From: Paenibacillus alkalitolerans | GTDB lineage: Bacteria; Bacillota; Bacilli; Paenibacillales; YIM-B00363 | Direction of reading: 5' to 3' | Length of the DNA: 64,000 bases | Assembly (NCBI RefSeq): GCF_016482785.1 | Contig: NZ_JAEMXM010000018.1 | Span: 1 to 64,000 of the forward strand | Shown: piece by piece, positions 17,147 to 26,070 of the stretch | How positions within the stretch are numbered: position 1 is the first letter of the stretch | Layout: every line of letters starts with the position of its first letter | Notes under the pieces: model-generated | The model's database searches: none | Told to the model about the DNA's origin: nothing | Seen by the model: the letters and a program-made list of their open reading frames with translations, nothing else | Program-made: the position numbers and the translations under genes

Positions 17147-18037
17147 ATGTTCGATTTAATGGGCGTATTTGCGGCGGTGGTGGAGCATGAAAGCTTGAAT
17201 AAAGCTTCACAAACGCTGAACATCAGCCAACCCGCTTTATCGCGGAAAATCGCTCTGTTGGAAGAGCAGCTGGGAGTTCGCCTCTTCCACAGGCGCGGGA
17301 AGCGGCTCGAATTGACGCGCAACGGTCAAATCAGCTATGAGTACGCCGTTCAGATGCGGCAGCTGCAGGGACGGTTTTTGCAGACGCTTTCCGATTACAA
17401 TTCCGCCAACCGCGGCAGGTTGACCATAGGTGCTTCGTTAACGACTCTTCAATCGACGCTGCCGGATTTGATTTCCGCTTTCACCCGCCATGCGCCGGAT
17501 GTCGACATTCAGGCTGTGACGGGTAAGACGCACGAGATCGTGTCGCTTGTCAAAGAGAAACGATGCGACATCGGGTTGGTCGCCTCTGCCGTCGATCATC
17601 CGGATACGGTGTGCGTTCCGTTGTTTGACGACCATTTGGCGCTCGTGCTGCCCGAATATCATCCGCTGGGCGGAAAGAAGGAAATCGGAATCGGCGATCT
17701 GGACGGTTTGCCGATGATATTATTTTCGCAAGGAACGTGGTATCGGGTATTAACGGATGAACTTTTTCAGCATTATAATATTGTGCCCGACGTGAAGATG
17801 GAAATCGATTCGTTCGAAGTGATCGTGAGGCTTGTGGCTACCTGCAACCTGGCATCGCTCCTGCCGCAATCGTATTTGCGCAATCTATTGCAACAGCATA
17901 ACGCCGTGCGCACGGCCGACGTGCCGGAGCTGACTAACACGACCCGCAAGACGTCTCTGATTTACTCCAAGCACGGCGCACTGACGCCGGCTGCGATGCA
18001 ATTAATATCGCTCGCCCAATCGACAAAAATATGGTAA
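17147..18037 (+). CDS. LysR-family transcriptional regulator divergent from sdhCAB
   Basis: 297 residues from ATG 17147 behind GGGGGGAG; an in-frame GTG at 17129 lies ahead of that SD. The N-terminal HTH (FAAVVEHESLNKASQTLNISQPALSRKIALLE) is followed by an effector domain from about residue 90 (RLTIGASLTTLQSTLPDLI). Its position back to back with sdhC suggests control of the succinate dehydrogenase operon or its own gene, in the manner of CcpC-like TCA regulators; this is inference from position only. Confidence 0.9.
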   Translation: MFDLMGVFAAVVEHESLNKASQTLNISQPALSRKIALLEEQLGVRLFHRRGKRLELTRNGQISYEYAVQMRQLQGRFLQTLSDYNSANRGRLTIGASLTTLQSTLPDLISAFTRHAPDVDIQAVTGKTHEIVSLVKEKRCDIGLVASAVDHPDTVCVPLFDDHLALVLPEYHPLGGKKEIGIGDLDGLPMILFSQGTWYRVLTDELFQHYNIVPDVKMEIDSFEVIVRLVATCNLASLLPQSYLRNLLQQHNAVRTADVPELTNTTRKTSLIYSKHGALTPAAMQLISLAQSTKIW

Positions 18038-18074
18038 GTTATAGGCGTTTACCTGACGCTTAAGGAGAGAAATC

Positions 18075-19718
18075 ATGCGAACTTCAATACGCAATTGGGC
18101 ACTAGCGGTGTCCGCGGTTGCCGGACTTATTTTGTTCTGGATGTTTTATTACGCTCCCTTGCTCCAAGGACAAGATCCCGAAGCGTCGACACACAAAATC
18201 GACCGCGCCGCGGCGGAGGAGGCAGCCGTCCGTTTCGTCGCGGCCCGTCTTGGGCATGACACGGCATTGCAATCTTTCGGAATGTACTCCGCGGAACGCG
18301 TAACTTTCGGTTACTTGTATAAGGAGGAAGCTATCCAACAATTCACCGAGCTGTTCCGGGACCGGCTGCCGCTCGAGCTGTACAGGGTGGAAGTCGTCGA
18401 ACAGAGGTCGGGAGCCCGCCATACGGTGGACATTAACCCGTATACGGGCGAGCCGGCGGAATGGAATTTACAGCTGCAAGGCGGTCCCTTGACGGAGGAC
18501 GAACTGATCAGGCAAGCCGATAAATGGGTGGAAGCTCAAGGATGGAAAGAGGAAGCGTCTTTCGTGCTGTCGGACGCGGAGACGGGGCAGGTGCTTTACG
18601 ATCTTACAATTCCGGAAATAAAGGGCGCGTCGGTGCAAGCCGATTTGCACATCGATTCCGACGGAATCCGCTCATCGCAAATCCGGTGGTACGCTCCGGA
18701 GGATTACACCGAAGAAGCCGGGCGGCAGGATACGGTCGCTTCCGTTCTAGGCGTGGGCGGGCTCGCACTTAGCTCCGCTTTGCAATTGGCCGCGTTTATT
18801 TATGCCGTACGGTTCAACCGAAACGTCTCATGGCGCAGAGGGATTGCGCTGTCCGTTATTTTCGCGGTGCTGTACTGCGCGTTCAACATCAACATGTACC
18901 CCGGCATTAAAGCGATGGTTCTGACGATCGCCGAAGGCGGGGATTTCGCAGCCGCCGGAAATGCGGAAGTGCAAACGATTACCGCAGCAGGTTTGATTTC
19001 CGCTTTAGTGATGGCGAATATGCTTACCATGGTTCTTGCGATCGGGCTTTATTTCAGCATCGTTGCCGGGAATGAAATGTGCCGCCGCCGGGGCTGGAAC
19101 TTGTGGCCGCCGGGTTCGGACTCCGATTACGGAAACCGTGCCGTCAGCTCGATGTGGAAGGGGTATGCGTTCGCATTCGTTATGCTGGGCCTGCAATCCG
19201 TTATTTTTCTCGGAGCAGAGCAAACGTTCGGCACTTGGTACACGATCGACGCTTCCACCTCATCGCACAACCTGCTGTTTCCCGTGCTGATGCCTGTGCT
19301 TGCATGGTGCGCGGCCATTTCGGAAGAGGGAGTGTACAGATTGTTCGGCATTCCCGCGCTGAAAGCGATCTTCCGTTTTACAACGCCGGCGGTTATCGTC
19401 ACCAGCATGATCTGGGCGCTCGGACATGTGCAGTATCCGATTTACCCTTATTACACGAGATTCGTAGAAGTGACGATCCTCGGCCTGTTGTTCAGCTACG
19501 TGTTTTTGAAGCATGGCTTTATGACCGCCGTCTTTGCGCACGCGGTGGCCGACACGATCTGGATGGGAATTTCGATCACCGCGAACCATCCTTCCGCCAT
19601 GAATTGGACGTTTGCAGCGGTCTACTTCGTGCTCCCGATCGTCATTGCATATGCAATGGCCGCGTTCGGCCGCAGACGAAGACCGACGGAGCCGATCGAT
19701 GGAGCAGCGGCGCCGTGA
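18075..19718 (+). CDS. CPBP-family intramembrane glutamic endopeptidase with N-terminal extracytoplasmic domain
   Basis: 547 residues, ATG behind AAGGAG. One N-terminal membrane helix and a ~200-residue soluble region with PepSY-like strands (VDINPYTGEPAEW) precede about eight membrane helices. The CAAX/Abi motifs are EEGVYRLFG (glutamates plus arginine), MIWALGHVQYPIYP (His) and FAHAVADTIW (His). Family members process prenylated or membrane proteins, or bacteriocin immunity substrates. The extracytoplasmic module may sense or hold substrate. It starts 38 bp after the LysR gene. Confidence 0.85.
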   Translation: MRTSIRNWALAVSAVAGLILFWMFYYAPLLQGQDPEASTHKIDRAAAEEAAVRFVAARLGHDTALQSFGMYSAERVTFGYLYKEEAIQQFTELFRDRLPLELYRVEVVEQRSGARHTVDINPYTGEPAEWNLQLQGGPLTEDELIRQADKWVEAQGWKEEASFVLSDAETGQVLYDLTIPEIKGASVQADLHIDSDGIRSSQIRWYAPEDYTEEAGRQDTVASVLGVGGLALSSALQLAAFIYAVRFNRNVSWRRGIALSVIFAVLYCAFNINMYPGIKAMVLTIAEGGDFAAAGNAEVQTITAAGLISALVMANMLTMVLAIGLYFSIVAGNEMCRRRGWNLWPPGSDSDYGNRAVSSMWKGYAFAFVMLGLQSVIFLGAEQTFGTWYTIDASTSSHNLLFPVLMPVLAWCAAISEEGVYRLFGIPALKAIFRFTTPAVIVTSMIWALGHVQYPIYPYYTRFVEVTILGLLFSYVFLKHGFMTAVFAHAVADTIWMGISITANHPSAMNWTFAAVYFVLPIVIAYAMAAFGRRRRPTEPIDGAAAP

Positions 19719-19733
19719 TGCAGGGTAGCGGCA

Positions 19734-19892
19734 TCAATTCAGCGGCTGCGGCATGACGGAACTGCGGTATTGATGAAGGTACGGCGTCATCCAGCGTTCA
19801 TAATTCAGCTGCTGTTCGTCATAAGGGACTTTCAGGTGCTTACGTAGATTGATGCAATTAACTGTACAGATATTTAAGGGATACCCGGGATG
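19734..19892 (-). pseudogene. In-frame coding-like extension after the uvrC stop
   Basis: Directly after the uvrC TGA the same frame stays open for 52 codons. The later part (LRKHLKVPYDEQQ, then LNYERWMTPYLHQYR) looks like real protein. No ATG, GTG or TTG start lies ahead of it, so it is either a relic fused behind uvrC, a small gene with an unusual start, or chance. No family recognised. Confidence 0.3.
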
Positions 19893-21863
19893 TCACGGCT
19901 GCACCGGTTGCCCGGACCGCTCCGGCTCTCCTGGCTGCTCCGGTTGTCCCGCGGATCCTTCCGCCTCCGGACCGCGCAGCGCTTCAAGCAGCTGCTTGGC
20001 AAGCTTCTCGCCGAAGCCGAGCGGCCGGAAGTCTTCCACATCCGCTTCCCTCATCTTCTTTACACTGCCGAAATGTTTCAACAATGCTTTCTTCCGCTTC
20101 TCCCCGATGCCCGGAACGTTATCCAGCACCGAAGCAAGCGACGTCTTCGACCGCGTCTCCCGATGGAACGTGACCGCAAACCGGTGAACCTCCTCTTGAA
20201 TGCGCTGCAGCAAATAAAACTCCTGGCTGTCGCGCCGAATCGGCACAACTTCCGGCGGATCGCCGACCATGAGCTGCGCCGTCTTGTGCTTGGCGTCCTT
20301 CACCAGTCCGCACACCGGAATAAACAGGCCCAACTCGTTTTCCAATACGTCGACCGCGGCGGAAATTTGGCCTTTGCCCCCGTCGACGACGATCAGATCG
20401 GGCAGCGGCAGCGCCTCCCGAAGAACGCGCTCGTAGCGCCGGCGAATAACCTCCCGCATCGTCGCGTAATCGTCCGGCCCTTGCACCGTCTTAATCTTGT
20501 ACTTCCTATATTCTTTGCGCTCCGGCTTCCCGTCGATAAATACGACCATGGCGGATACGGGATCGGTGCCTTGAATGTTGGAGTTGTCGAACGCTTCGAT
20601 CCGGTGAACCGCATCGGCTCCAAGCCAGTGCGCAAGCCCCTCCACCGCTTTCACGGTACGCTCTTGATCGCGCTCGATCAACCGGAACTTCTCCTCAAGC
20701 GTCACACGCGCGTTGTCGCTCGCCATCGTCACCATCTTCTTCTTATCGCCGCGCTGAGGGATGTGGACCTTGACCTTCAACCACGATTCAAGCATCGTCT
20801 TCACGCCGTTCGCCTCATGCTCCGCTTGGGCCGCCTGGCTGACGTTATCATCGGCATTCGCTCCGCCGGCCTCGCCCGCTGCGGCATCGGCTTCATCCGC
20901 GGCGCCGCCCGGAAGCAAAATCTCCTTCGGCAGAACAGGATTATCGCTGTAATACTGAGTGACATACGATAAGAAATCTTCATACTCGTCGCCGTAATAC
21001 GGGAACGCGGACGCCCTTCGTTCAATCAGCTTTCCTTGGCGAACGTACATAATTTGCACGCACATCCACCCTTTGTCGACCGCGTATCCGAATACGTCGC
21101 GATTTACCGCACCGGCCGTGGACACGGTTTGCTTAAACATCATCTCGTCGATCGCCGCAATCATATCCCGGTATTCTTTGGCACGCTCAAAGTTGAGCTC
21201 TTCCGCCGCCGCGGTCATTTTTTGCTGCAGCTCCGCTTTTATTTCTTCATGTCCCCCGTTCAAAAACCGGGAAATCTCACCGACCATCCGCTCGTACTCC
21301 GATTTAGGCACCGTAAATTCGCACGGCGCGACGCATTGGCCGATATGGTAGTACAAGCATACCTTGTCGGGGAGCGTGCGGCACTTGCGAAGAGGGTAGA
21401 GCCTGTCGAGCAGCTTCTTGGTCTGCTGAGCGGCAAAAGCGTTCGGATACGGCCCGAAATATTTCGCCTTATCGCGGCGCTCGACTCGCCGGGTCACCTC
21501 CAGCCGGGGATGCTCCTCGTTCGTAATTTTGATATAAGGGAATGACTTATCGTCCTTCAGCAATACGTTATATTTCGGACTATGCTGTTTGATCAAGTTG
21601 CACTCGAGCAGCAGCGCCTCCATGTTGCTGGTTGTGACGATATATTCGAAATCGTAAATATCCATCACAAGCCGCTGCGTCTTGGCCGTATGGCTGCCCG
21701 TAAAGTAGGAACGGACCCGGTTTTTCAGCACTTTCGCTTTACCTACGTAAATGATCGCGCCATCTTTGTTTTTCATCAAATAACAACCCGGCTTATCCGG
21801 AAGAAGCGCCAGCTTGCGCCGAATCGCTTCCATCGCTTTTTCGCGCTCTTCGTTATTAGTCAC
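19893..21863 (-). CDS. uvrC: Excinuclease ABC subunit C
   Basis: 656 residues from GTG 21863 (SD GAGGGGG); the in-frame TTG at 21884 lies in the SD. The N-terminal GIY-YIG nuclease ([26 protein letters not shown]) makes the 3' incision. A UVR helix pair (about residue 200, [15 protein letters not shown]) binds UvrB. The RNase H-like domain ([20 protein letters not shown]) makes the 5' incision, and C-terminal HhH motifs ([18 protein letters not shown]) bind DNA. It is longer than the usual ~600 residues because of an Ala-rich insert after LLPGG and a Gly/Pro/Gln-rich tail. Confidence 0.96.
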   Translation of the reverse strand: MTNNEEREKAMEAIRRKLALLPDKPGCYLMKNKDGAIIYVGKAKVLKNRVRSYFTGSHTAKTQRLVMDIYDFEYIVTTSNMEALLLECNLIKQHSPKYNVLLKDDKSFPYIKITNEEHPRLEVTRRVERRDKAKYFGPYPNAFAAQQTKKLLDRLYPLRKCRTLPDKVCLYYHIGQCVAPCEFTVPKSEYERMVGEISRFLNGGHEEIKAELQQKMTAAAEELNFERAKEYRDMIAAIDEMMFKQTVSTAGAVNRDVFGYAVDKGWMCVQIMYVRQGKLIERRASAFPYYGDEYEDFLSYVTQYYSDNPVLPKEILLPGGAADEADAAAGEAGGANADDNVSQAAQAEHEANGVKTMLESWLKVKVHIPQRGDKKKMVTMASDNARVTLEEKFRLIERDQERTVKAVEGLAHWLGADAVHRIEAFDNSNIQGTDPVSAMVVFIDGKPERKEYRKYKIKTVQGPDDYATMREVIRRRYERVLREALPLPDLIVVDGGKGQISAAVDVLENELGLFIPVCGLVKDAKHKTAQLMVGDPPEVVPIRRDSQEFYLLQRIQEEVHRFAVTFHRETRSKTSLASVLDNVPGIGEKRKKALLKHFGSVKKMREADVEDFRPLGFGEKLAKQLLEALRGPEAEGSAGQPEQPGEPERSGQPVQP

Positions 21864-21983
21864 GGCCGGTTCGCCCCCTCTCAAGCAAACATTGCTATAA
21901 AGGATTGTACACGAAAAATGTTCCCGCTAAAACGGGGCCGAGCAGCAAAGCATACAATTTTCCGTTAACGCCTGCATGCCCTC

Positions 21984-22020
21984 AAAAAAATACGGGCCGC
22001 CCCATAGTTGGGACAGCCCG
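21984..22020 (-). terminator. Rho-independent terminator of trxA
   Basis: On the minus strand CGGGCTGTCCC and GGGGCGGCCCG form a long stem with small mismatches, followed by a seven-T run (complement of 21984-21990). Confidence 0.8.
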
Positions 22021-22030
22021 AAATCACAAC

Positions 22031-22348
22031 TTACATGTGACGGCCTACAACGTTCTTCAACGCGTCCTTCGATTGGAAACCGACGATCTTGTCCACCGGT
22101 TCGCCGTTCTTAAATACGATCAGCGTCGGAATGCTCATCACGCCGAAACGGGAAGCCGATTCCGGATTGTCGTCGACGTTCAGCTTCGCGATTTTCAAGC
22201 CGTCGCCGACTTCCTTATCCAACTCCTCGAGTACTGGAGCGATCATTTTGCAAGGTCCGCACCACGGAGCCCAAAAGTCCACTAAGACGGTGCCGCCGCC
22301 TTCCACTTCGTTCTTGAAAGAATCGTCAGATACATTGACGATTGCCAT
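22031..22348 (-). CDS. trxA: Thioredoxin
   Basis: 105 residues from ATG 22348 (SD AAGGAGG). Active site WCGPC at residues 29-33 and the cis-Pro segment SIPT later on. It reduces protein disulfides and serves ribonucleotide reductase and methionine sulfoxide reductases. The frame is open upstream, but the length from this ATG equals the family standard. A candidate -10 (TATACT) lies ~50 bp upstream. Confidence 0.95.
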   Translation of the reverse strand: MAIVNVSDDSFKNEVEGGGTVLVDFWAPWCGPCKMIAPVLEELDKEVGDGLKIAKLNVDDNPESASRFGVMSIPTLIVFKNGEPVDKIVGFQSKDALKNVVGRHM

Positions 22349-22499
22349 AACGCATTCCTCCTTGAGGCCAGAAAATAAGTCAACATGTAAAGTATACCAC
22401 AAACCGTCACCGTTTCATAACGCGCGGGCAATGCCATAATATAACCGTTTCGCGGCAACCTTCGGTTGCCACGGTACACAATTGTCACATTACTGCAAC

Positions 22500-22529
22500 T
22501 TTACAATCGATTGGCGATTTGGATATACT
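22500..22529 (+). promoter_or_regulatory. Probable promoter of yqzM
   Basis: TTTACA (22500-22505), 18-bp spacer, TATACT (22524-22529), 30 bp before the GTG start. A perfect 7-bp hairpin (GGCAACC-TTC-GGTTGCC, 22449-22465) lies just upstream. Confidence 0.6.
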
Positions 22530-22559
22530 AACTTTATGAACGCTAAGGGGGACTAAACA

Positions 22560-22697
22560 GTGAACGACCCGAGAGAGCACGTAAACGAAGAACCGCGCAA
22601 CGATCTATTGGATGTAGGCATCGGTTTCGCGGGCATGTTCGGCCTGATGCTGCTAATAGCCGTCGTAGCCACCGTGATTCAATTGGTTACGCGATAA
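22560..22697 (+). CDS. yqzM: YqzM-like small membrane protein
   Basis: 45 residues, GTG start behind AAGGGGG. A charged N-terminal half is followed by one membrane helix (VGIGFAGMFGLMLLIAVVAT). Length, the D-x-G-x-G-F turn ahead of the helix and the ending match B. subtilis YqzM, a 44-residue protein of unknown role. It has its own promoter and a structured 3' region ending in a terminator at 22849-22873. Confidence 0.7.
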   Translation: MNDPREHVNEEPRNDLLDVGIGFAGMFGLMLLIAVVATVIQLVTR

Positions 22698-22720
22698 TAT
22701 TCGGAACAATCAATCGGGAC

Positions 22721-22752
22721 AAGTTCTTGTCGTTCATGCGCGACAAGAACTT
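22721..22752 (+). other. Perfect 12-bp hairpin in the yqzM 3' region
   Basis: AAGTTCTTGTCG (22721-22732) pairs perfectly with CGACAAGAACTT (22741-22752) over an 8-nt loop. No U tract follows. GTTCTTGTCG occurs again at 22841-22850, so the right arm could pair with either copy. Confidence 0.7.
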
Positions 22753-22848
22753 ATAACGAAAATTACGGAAACCTCCTTCGAGGCAAATTCAATGAAGCAA
22801 GGCCGCGTTTTGCCGATTTACGCGGGTTTGACCGGCATATGTTCTTGT

Positions 22849-22873
22849 CGCCCAACAGTTGGGCGCTTTTTTA
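22849..22873 (+). terminator. Rho-independent terminator after yqzM
   Basis: CGCCCA and TGGGCG form the stem (22849-22854 with 22860-22865), followed by a seven-T run (22867-22873 apart from one A). It abuts the stop codon of the convergent small gene at 22874. Confidence 0.8.
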
Positions 22874-23029
22874 TTATTGCTGGGTGATCGGTGGAGGATT
22901 ATCTAAAATATCCTCATCACCAATCAGGTCAATGTATTCCTTAGCTCCTTGGGGAACGGAAAGTAAATCCGATACCTCCGCAGTTCCTTCCGAATTTTCA
23001 ATTCCTTGCTGAGTTCGGTCTTCTTCCAT
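22874..23029 (-). CDS. Small acidic protein of unknown function (51 aa)
   Basis: ATG at 23029 behind AAAAGGAGATG with ideal spacing; stop TAA at 22874. The protein is acidic and polar with a short hydrophobic patch (YIDLIGDEDILD) and a proline-rich end. No family recognised. The excellent SD and the open frame ending exactly at the shared terminator make it likely real. Confidence 0.65.
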   Translation of the reverse strand: MEEDRTQQGIENSEGTAEVSDLLSVPQGAKEYIDLIGDEDILDNPPPITQQ

Positions 23030-23097
23030 TGCTGCATCTCCTTTTTTTACAAGATCGTAACAATTATTAGCCGATGGCCGGCGCTTGACCCGGAAGT

Positions 23098-23120
23098 AAA
23101 AAACTCGTCTTGCGACGAGT
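23098..23120 (-). terminator. Rho-independent terminator
   Basis: On the minus strand ACTCGTC-GCAA-GACGAGT followed by a T run (complement of 23098-23103); serves the small gene at 23176-23382. Confidence 0.8.
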
Positions 23121-23175
23121 CTTTGCGAGCATATATAGTCCCGTTACTTCTTTCGGCGCATCGTTTGGCCCACTG

Positions 23176-23382
23176 CTAGCTTTGTTGCGGCTGCAATGCG
23201 GATTGTACCTGATTTACCAATGTGAATGCTTCTTTGATTTCGCCGGATGCTTGCAGTAAAGCTTCTTGGCAGAGAGTAGCGTTTGCTGCCGATTGTTCGA
23301 TAGCTTGTGTGATTAGGTCTTTTGCGATAGAGGTGCATGCTTCGGCCTTTTTCAAGGCATTGGTATCAATTTGCGGTGCCAT
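23176..23382 (-). CDS. Small helical protein of unknown function (68 aa)
   Basis: ATG 23382 behind GGAGGAG. An Ala/Gln-rich amphipathic helical protein (KKAEACTSIAKDLITQAIEQ) with two cysteines and a Gln-rich tail. It has its own terminator. No family recognised; the size and helical repeat resemble small spore or coat-associated proteins, but that is only an impression. Confidence 0.6.
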   Translation of the reverse strand: MAPQIDTNALKKAEACTSIAKDLITQAIEQSAANATLCQEALLQASGEIKEAFTLVNQVQSALQPQQS

Positions 23383-23474
23383 GCGAGTTCTCCTCCAACA
23401 TAGTTTTTGTACCGGTCCACCACTATATATTTTTCTTCCGGCTTGGGGTTTATTCAACTTTTTGTAAAAAATAT

Positions 23475-24422
23475 TTACGTTCCCCTCTGATTGCGTCCCC
23501 CGACTTCAACGACATCGACGAACGGACGAATGCGGTCCATTATTCTCTGTCCCCGGTACACGTCCTCGCCTTCCCGCGACGTGAAGCTCAAATGCCGTTC
23601 AAGCCCTTCCAAATCGTGATTGGACGTATAGAATGTCGGTTTGCGGTTCATCCGGTAATTCAAGATGGCGCCCAACACGTGGTCCCGCGTCCAAGCGTTC
23701 AAATGCTCCGCGCCGATGTCGTCAAATATGAGCAAATCCGTTTCCTTCAACAATTCGACGGTGTCCTTCATACGCTGCGAGTCACCGAACATCGCTTTCA
23801 AATCTTCAACGAAGTCCGGCATGTACACGATCACTCCGGTGTAGCCCGTCTTTGCAAGCTCAAACAGCAAATAACTCGCAAGGAACGTCTTGCCCGTACC
23901 GAAATCGCCCATCAAATACAATCCCTTGGATTGAAGCCCGTGCTGCTTCGTATGTAACACATATTTAAGGACTTCTTCCACTGCCCCCGCCCGCTGCAGA
24001 TCCCGCGATACGATTTCATCGATGGAATATTCCCTGTTTAACGCTTTCTCATCCACATAGAAGCTGCGAATGCGGGAGCGAACCGAATCCTGCGACGCTT
24101 TGGCCTGCCACAAGCGGCAAGGCACTTTGTAATCGGCAATCGAATATTCCCCGCGCAGCGACGCTGCCTCGAGCTTCGTGTAATGCCCCTGCATGTCGTT
24201 CGGACATCGGTCCAAACCCGGGCAGCGCGCGCACTCTTTCGCTTCCTTCGCATATTGGTACAGCCGGGTGATATTTTGCTGCAGCACGCTGTCGTCAAGC
24301 TCCGGATGCTCCGATCTCCACTTGACGACGTACGGGTCGTTCAGCACTTTCATAGTCTGCCGCCTTACGTCGGCGCCGTTAATGCCCGCGGCCGCGCCTA
24401 GCCATTTCCCCATCGGTTCCAT
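23475..24422 (-). CDS. dnaI: Primosomal protein DnaI (helicase loader ATPase)
   Basis: 315 residues, ATG behind GGGAGGG. The N-terminal domain holds a Cys cluster (CARCPGLDRCPN, about residues 60-75) that fits the zinc-binding helicase-interacting domain of DnaI. The C-terminal AAA+ domain shows Walker A GDFGTGKT, Walker B LLIFDDIG and sensor-type TSNHDL. It loads the replicative helicase DnaC at oriC and at restarting forks, together with DnaB, whose gene is 24 bp upstream in the same direction. Confidence 0.95.
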   Translation of the reverse strand: MEPMGKWLGAAAGINGADVRRQTMKVLNDPYVVKWRSEHPELDDSVLQQNITRLYQYAKEAKECARCPGLDRCPNDMQGHYTKLEAASLRGEYSIADYKVPCRLWQAKASQDSVRSRIRSFYVDEKALNREYSIDEIVSRDLQRAGAVEEVLKYVLHTKQHGLQSKGLYLMGDFGTGKTFLASYLLFELAKTGYTGVIVYMPDFVEDLKAMFGDSQRMKDTVELLKETDLLIFDDIGAEHLNAWTRDHVLGAILNYRMNRKPTFYTSNHDLEGLERHLSFTSREGEDVYRGQRIMDRIRPFVDVVEVGGRNQRGT

Positions 24423-24446
24423 CGTTAATCCCTCCCGACTGTAATG

Positions 24447-25958
24447 TTACCGGTCGTCTTTCAATTGCTTCGCCATATCCAATATTCGTTGTATGTCTTG
24501 CTCCGTAGCGGCTTTCGACTCCGACCTCTTCACCACCGGAATGACCGGCTTCGACGGTCTTCCGCGCCGCGTCTCTCCCGTACGGCGCGACGGGGCGGCA
24601 CTGCGCTCTTGCGTTGGCGCTCCGCCTCCGCGAACCTGCGCCGCCTTGCGGAAGTAGACGACCGCATTCTCGAACGTGCGGATCCGTTTCCCCGCTACGT
24701 TGGCGCCCACCGCCTCCAGGAAGTTTCGGTTCCAATCCAGATCGTTCGTTCGAATATAATGAATCATGACATTGAGCACCTCATCCGGCAACCGGTAGTT
24801 CACGTTCATAGCGAGAAACGCTTCCTGAACCGGCCCCGGTACCGAAGCCGGCTCGAAAAACAGCTTCAACACGCGCGTATACGGAGCGTTCGCAAGCAGC
24901 GAATTGTATTGCGCCGCATCGCACTCCCCCGCAAATTGTTCCGGCACGTCCAACCAATACGAGGGAGTGACGGTCCTTTCGCCGCCCGAGTCTTCTCCGG
25001 CGGCGGAAGTGCCCGCATCCGGCTCGCCTGCTGTACTTTGCTTGCTGCGCAAGCGGTCCCGGTCTTTCCTCCGTTCATTAACGCGTAAAAACATCCCGCC
25101 TGCGCGCGATTCGAACCATTCTCCGTTCAAGCGGCCTTCGTCCGTGAACATGCCTTCTTCATCGAGCAAAGAAACGGTTTCCTTCAATGTAAGCTCGAAT
25201 TTGCCTGCATAATAATTAATTTCGGCAAGCAATTCAGGTTCCTTCTGAATCCGTTCCACATAACGCCGATTGGCCGAGGAACGCGGAAATCTCCGAAGCA
25301 GCTCCTCTGGCCGGAATCCGTCCTTGCCAAACTCGGTCGCATCCGTGTCCGCCGCCGTTGCACGCGATGGCGCCGCTTCGCGGACCGCCTGCTCCGTTCC
25401 CGCCGGAACGCTGAGGCGGAAAACTTCATAGAACGGTACGGATAAGTCCTCCCATCCTGCCTCCGAAGCTTCGGACTCCGGATCGCTCATACCGTGAAAG
25501 AACGATCGGCGGACGGCCTCCGCCGCTTTAGGGCCGATCCTTTCGATCAACAGCAGCCACAAATGGTGCACATCGAAAAATTGTTGAGGAGCGAGCGGCG
25601 CCTCCACTCGGAATTCGTACAGCTCCGCCACACCGTCGGCATCGGAACGGCGGTATGTTCGCAGGAGACCGGCGGCCTCCAATTTCGACGTTTCTTCTAC
25701 AAGCCTCTTCCGGCCCCGCTCGTTCGGCTCCAACCCGCAAGCGAGGAACAATACGGCTAATTGTACCGGGTCCGAACGGCCTACCGTTTCAGTCGGTAGG
25801 CGCGAACATAACGTATAAAACAGCGATGCCGCGAATGCGCCGACAATCGGTTGATAAACCATGTTGATCATGCGTGTATCCAAAGGGGACAAGCTGAATT
25901 GACGGACCACGGCGAATGGTTGCTGCTCCGTCAACTGCAGCAAATTCGACAATTTCAT
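24447..25958 (-). CDS. dnaB: Replication initiation/membrane attachment protein DnaB (helicase loader)
   Basis: 503 residues from ATG 25958 behind GGGGGG. It has the two-part DnaB/DnaD fold: an N-terminal winged-helix region (YQPIVGAFAASLFYTL) and a C-terminal DDBH2 region with NVMIHYIRTNDLDWNRNFLEAV, then a basic tail. In Bacillus it works with DnaD and DnaI to load helicase and to attach the origin to the membrane. The Gly/Ser/Arg-rich linkers (about residues 310-340 and 440-475) are poorly conserved in composition. Confidence 0.93.
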   Translation of the reverse strand: MKLSNLLQLTEQQPFAVVRQFSLSPLDTRMINMVYQPIVGAFAASLFYTLCSRLPTETVGRSDPVQLAVLFLACGLEPNERGRKRLVEETSKLEAAGLLRTYRRSDADGVAELYEFRVEAPLAPQQFFDVHHLWLLLIERIGPKAAEAVRRSFFHGMSDPESEASEAGWEDLSVPFYEVFRLSVPAGTEQAVREAAPSRATAADTDATEFGKDGFRPEELLRRFPRSSANRRYVERIQKEPELLAEINYYAGKFELTLKETVSLLDEEGMFTDEGRLNGEWFESRAGGMFLRVNERRKDRDRLRSKQSTAGEPDAGTSAAGEDSGGERTVTPSYWLDVPEQFAGECDAAQYNSLLANAPYTRVLKLFFEPASVPGPVQEAFLAMNVNYRLPDEVLNVMIHYIRTNDLDWNRNFLEAVGANVAGKRIRTFENAVVYFRKAAQVRGGGAPTQERSAAPSRRTGETRRGRPSKPVIPVVKRSESKAATEQDIQRILDMAKQLKDDR

Positions 25959-26070
25959 GTGCGGCCCCCCTACATTTCGACAACAATCGATACCCATCAT
26001 TTTATCACATTACGCAAAAACGGGACAGTTCCCCGCATGGGTTGCCGTCCCGCTTACATATACTAATAAT

